Shown in pieces: positions 63,105 through 64,000 of a stretch of DNA of 64,000 nt. Positions within the stretch are counted from its first letter, which is position 1, and each line of letters opens with the position of its first letter. The notes beneath the pieces are model-generated. The model was given only the letters and a program-made list of their open reading frames with translations. It searched no databases and was not told the DNA's origin. Source of the DNA: Agromyces archimandritae (GTDB taxonomy: Bacteria > Actinomycetota > Actinomycetes > Actinomycetales > Microbacteriaceae). The translations under genes and the position numbers were made by a program. The DNA is taken from the NCBI RefSeq assembly GCF_018024495.1, contig NZ_CP071696.1:620001-684000 (forward strand). Reading direction: 5' to 3'.

Positions 63105-64000
63105 ATGTCAGCTGCCGATTCATCGCACCCGGATCGCGGATCGTTTCGCGCGCGGTTCCGCAGGGCCGCGGGGCCGACGCTCGTCATCAACGTCGCCGCG
63201 TTGCTCGCCGCCGTCACCGCGGCCGTCGCCGGCCCCAGCGCGCCGGGCACCACCGCCGCGGTCGTCGCGATCGCCGTGCTCGCCTGGGTCGAAGCCCGAC
63301 GCGGCGGCAAACTCGCCCGCCTGCTCGCCTCGCACGTCCTCGCACGCGCCCTGCTGATCACGAGCGCCGTCGCGCTCGCGGCGGTCGGAGGGAGCTCCCT
63401 GCTCGTGCCGGCGGTGATGCTCGGCATCTCCACGCTGCTCGAACCCGTGCTGAAGCGCATCCTGGCCGGGGCGGTGCCGTATGCGGCGCAGCTGCCCGGC
63501 ATCCGCACCCGGAATCACGAGCTCGCCTCGCCGGCCGGCGTCGCCGTCGGCAACATGGGCGGGCTCGCCGTCCTCTTCGTCACCGACCTGCTCGCGATCC
63601 GCTCCGACGCGGTCTCGTGGAGCGTCGCGATCCTCGCGGTCGCCTCGATGCTCTTCGCCGTCGTCCTCGCGGTCGACGGCGTGCAGCGCATCCGCGCCCG
63701 TCGCGTCGCCGACCGCACCGTGAACGACGCCATGCGCGCCTACGCCCCGGCCTTCGCCGTGCACTGGGATGCGGGGCCCGGCACCGGCTACCAGCTGGCG
63801 ATGTGGCTGCCCTACCTCGAGCGCATCGGCGAGCCGTTCGTCATCATCCTCCGCAACCAGGCGACCTTCGACGAGACCGTCGGCCTCACCGACCGGCCCG
63901 TGCTGCTCCGCAAGACCCACGCCGACCTCGACGACATGATCGTGCCCACGCTGCGAGCCGCGTTCTACGTCAACAACGCCGTCCGCAACGCCCAGTTCGT
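63105..64000 (+). CDS. CDP-glycerol glycerophosphotransferase-like protein, N-terminal part
   Basis: The frame is open from ATG 63105 to the window edge (298 residues, continuing beyond). A basic N-terminus is followed by about six hydrophobic segments (about 22-215), then a soluble region with AFAVHWDAGPGTGYQLAMWLPYLERIGEPFVIILRN that matches the start of the actinobacterial TagF/TagB-like catalytic domain. The catalytic motifs lie outside the window. GGTGGAG lies 5 nt upstream of the ATG. Probably membrane-linked teichoic-acid-type polymer synthesis; the fusion of a membrane domain to the catalytic domain is the actinobacterial form. Confidence 0.8.
   Translation, partial: MSAADSSHPDRGSFRARFRRAAGPTLVINVAALLAAVTAAVAGPSAPGTTAAVVAIAVLAWVEARRGGKLARLLASHVLARALLITSAVALAAVGGSSLLVPAVMLGISTLLEPVLKRILAGAVPYAAQLPGIRTRNHELASPAGVAVGNMGGLAVLFVTDLLAIRSDAVSWSVAILAVASMLFAVVLAVDGVQRIRARRVADRTVNDAMRAYAPAFAVHWDAGPGTGYQLAMWLPYLERIGEPFVIILRNQATFDETVGLTDRPVLLRKTHADLDDMIVPTLRAAFYVNNAVRNAQF

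Overview
The window is high-GC (roughly 70%) chromosomal DNA from an actinobacterium. Family-level markers point to Microbacteriaceae or a close relative: two WhiB proteins, the mycothiol-type sigma/anti-sigma pair SigR-RsrA, MtrA-MtrB-LpqB, a fused 2-oxoglutarate dehydrogenase (Kgd), GuaB1, and constant use of GGATGC/GCATCC-containing codons. Genus is not decidable by reading. The order sigR, aroA, rsgA ... secA, hpf, comF, lpqB, mtrB, mtrA ... ahcY ... manB, DUF3499, metallopeptidase, whiB2 broadly follows, from memory, the Mycobacterium tuberculosis Rv3220s-Rv3260 block. Most of the window is therefore conserved core chromosome. I see no prophage, CRISPR array, insertion sequence, tRNA or rRNA.

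Layout. 1-5.4 kb: truncated guaB1 diverging from kgd. 5.4-13.3 kb: MMPL transporter, rsrA-sigR diverging from aroA-rsgA, an AtoE-type fatty-acid permease and a peroxiredoxin. 13.3-16.1 kb: DUF21/CBS membrane protein, a repeat-rich 430-bp gap, a small membrane protein and whiB1. 16.2-21.2 kb: pdtaS kinase, an orphan CpaE-like/CpaB-like pair, a small HTH protein, a conserved hypothetical and an Rv3235-like protein, with two perfect DnaA boxes about 1 kb apart. 21.2-29.8 kb: secA, hpf, comF, lpqB, mtrB, mtrA, all on the minus strand. 29.9-38.5 kb: a translationally coupled DUF4129-DUF4350-MoxR-DUF58 operon plus SpoIIM-like and RDD proteins, interrupted by a lower-GC islet (35.4-36.7 kb) with a lipoprotein gene and what looks like a decayed reading frame. 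38.6-64 kb: ahcY, then a long stretch weighted to the cell envelope: three family-2 glycosyltransferases, ManB, ManA, GalE, a UDP-glucose/GDP-mannose dehydrogenase, two AT3-SGNH acyltransferases and the start of a CDP-glycerol transferase-like protein, interspersed with whiB2, a GlxA-type regulator and an acyl-CoA dehydrogenase.

How it fits together. Sugar-nucleotide supply (ManA, ManB, GalE, the dehydrogenase), polymerising and decorating enzymes (GT2s, TagF-like proteins, acyltransferases) and envelope/division regulators (MtrAB-LpqB, WhiB1, WhiB2) suggest construction and modification of an envelope glycopolymer. SigR-RsrA with the peroxiredoxin is the thiol-oxidation defence; the sigR promoter matches the SigR consensus exactly, predicting autoregulation.

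The most interesting signals are not new enzymes but architecture: at least twelve genes have a -10 hexamer 6-8 nt before the start codon (predicted leaderless transcripts); paired DnaA boxes lie next to two uncharacterised leaderless genes; a perfect operator-like palindrome sits between a 45-residue membrane peptide gene and a GlxA-type regulator; an orphan CpaB/CpaE pair has an abnormal P-loop; and the two acyltransferases carry different deviations in their SGNH catalytic blocks. I do not claim a proven new defence or biosynthetic system.
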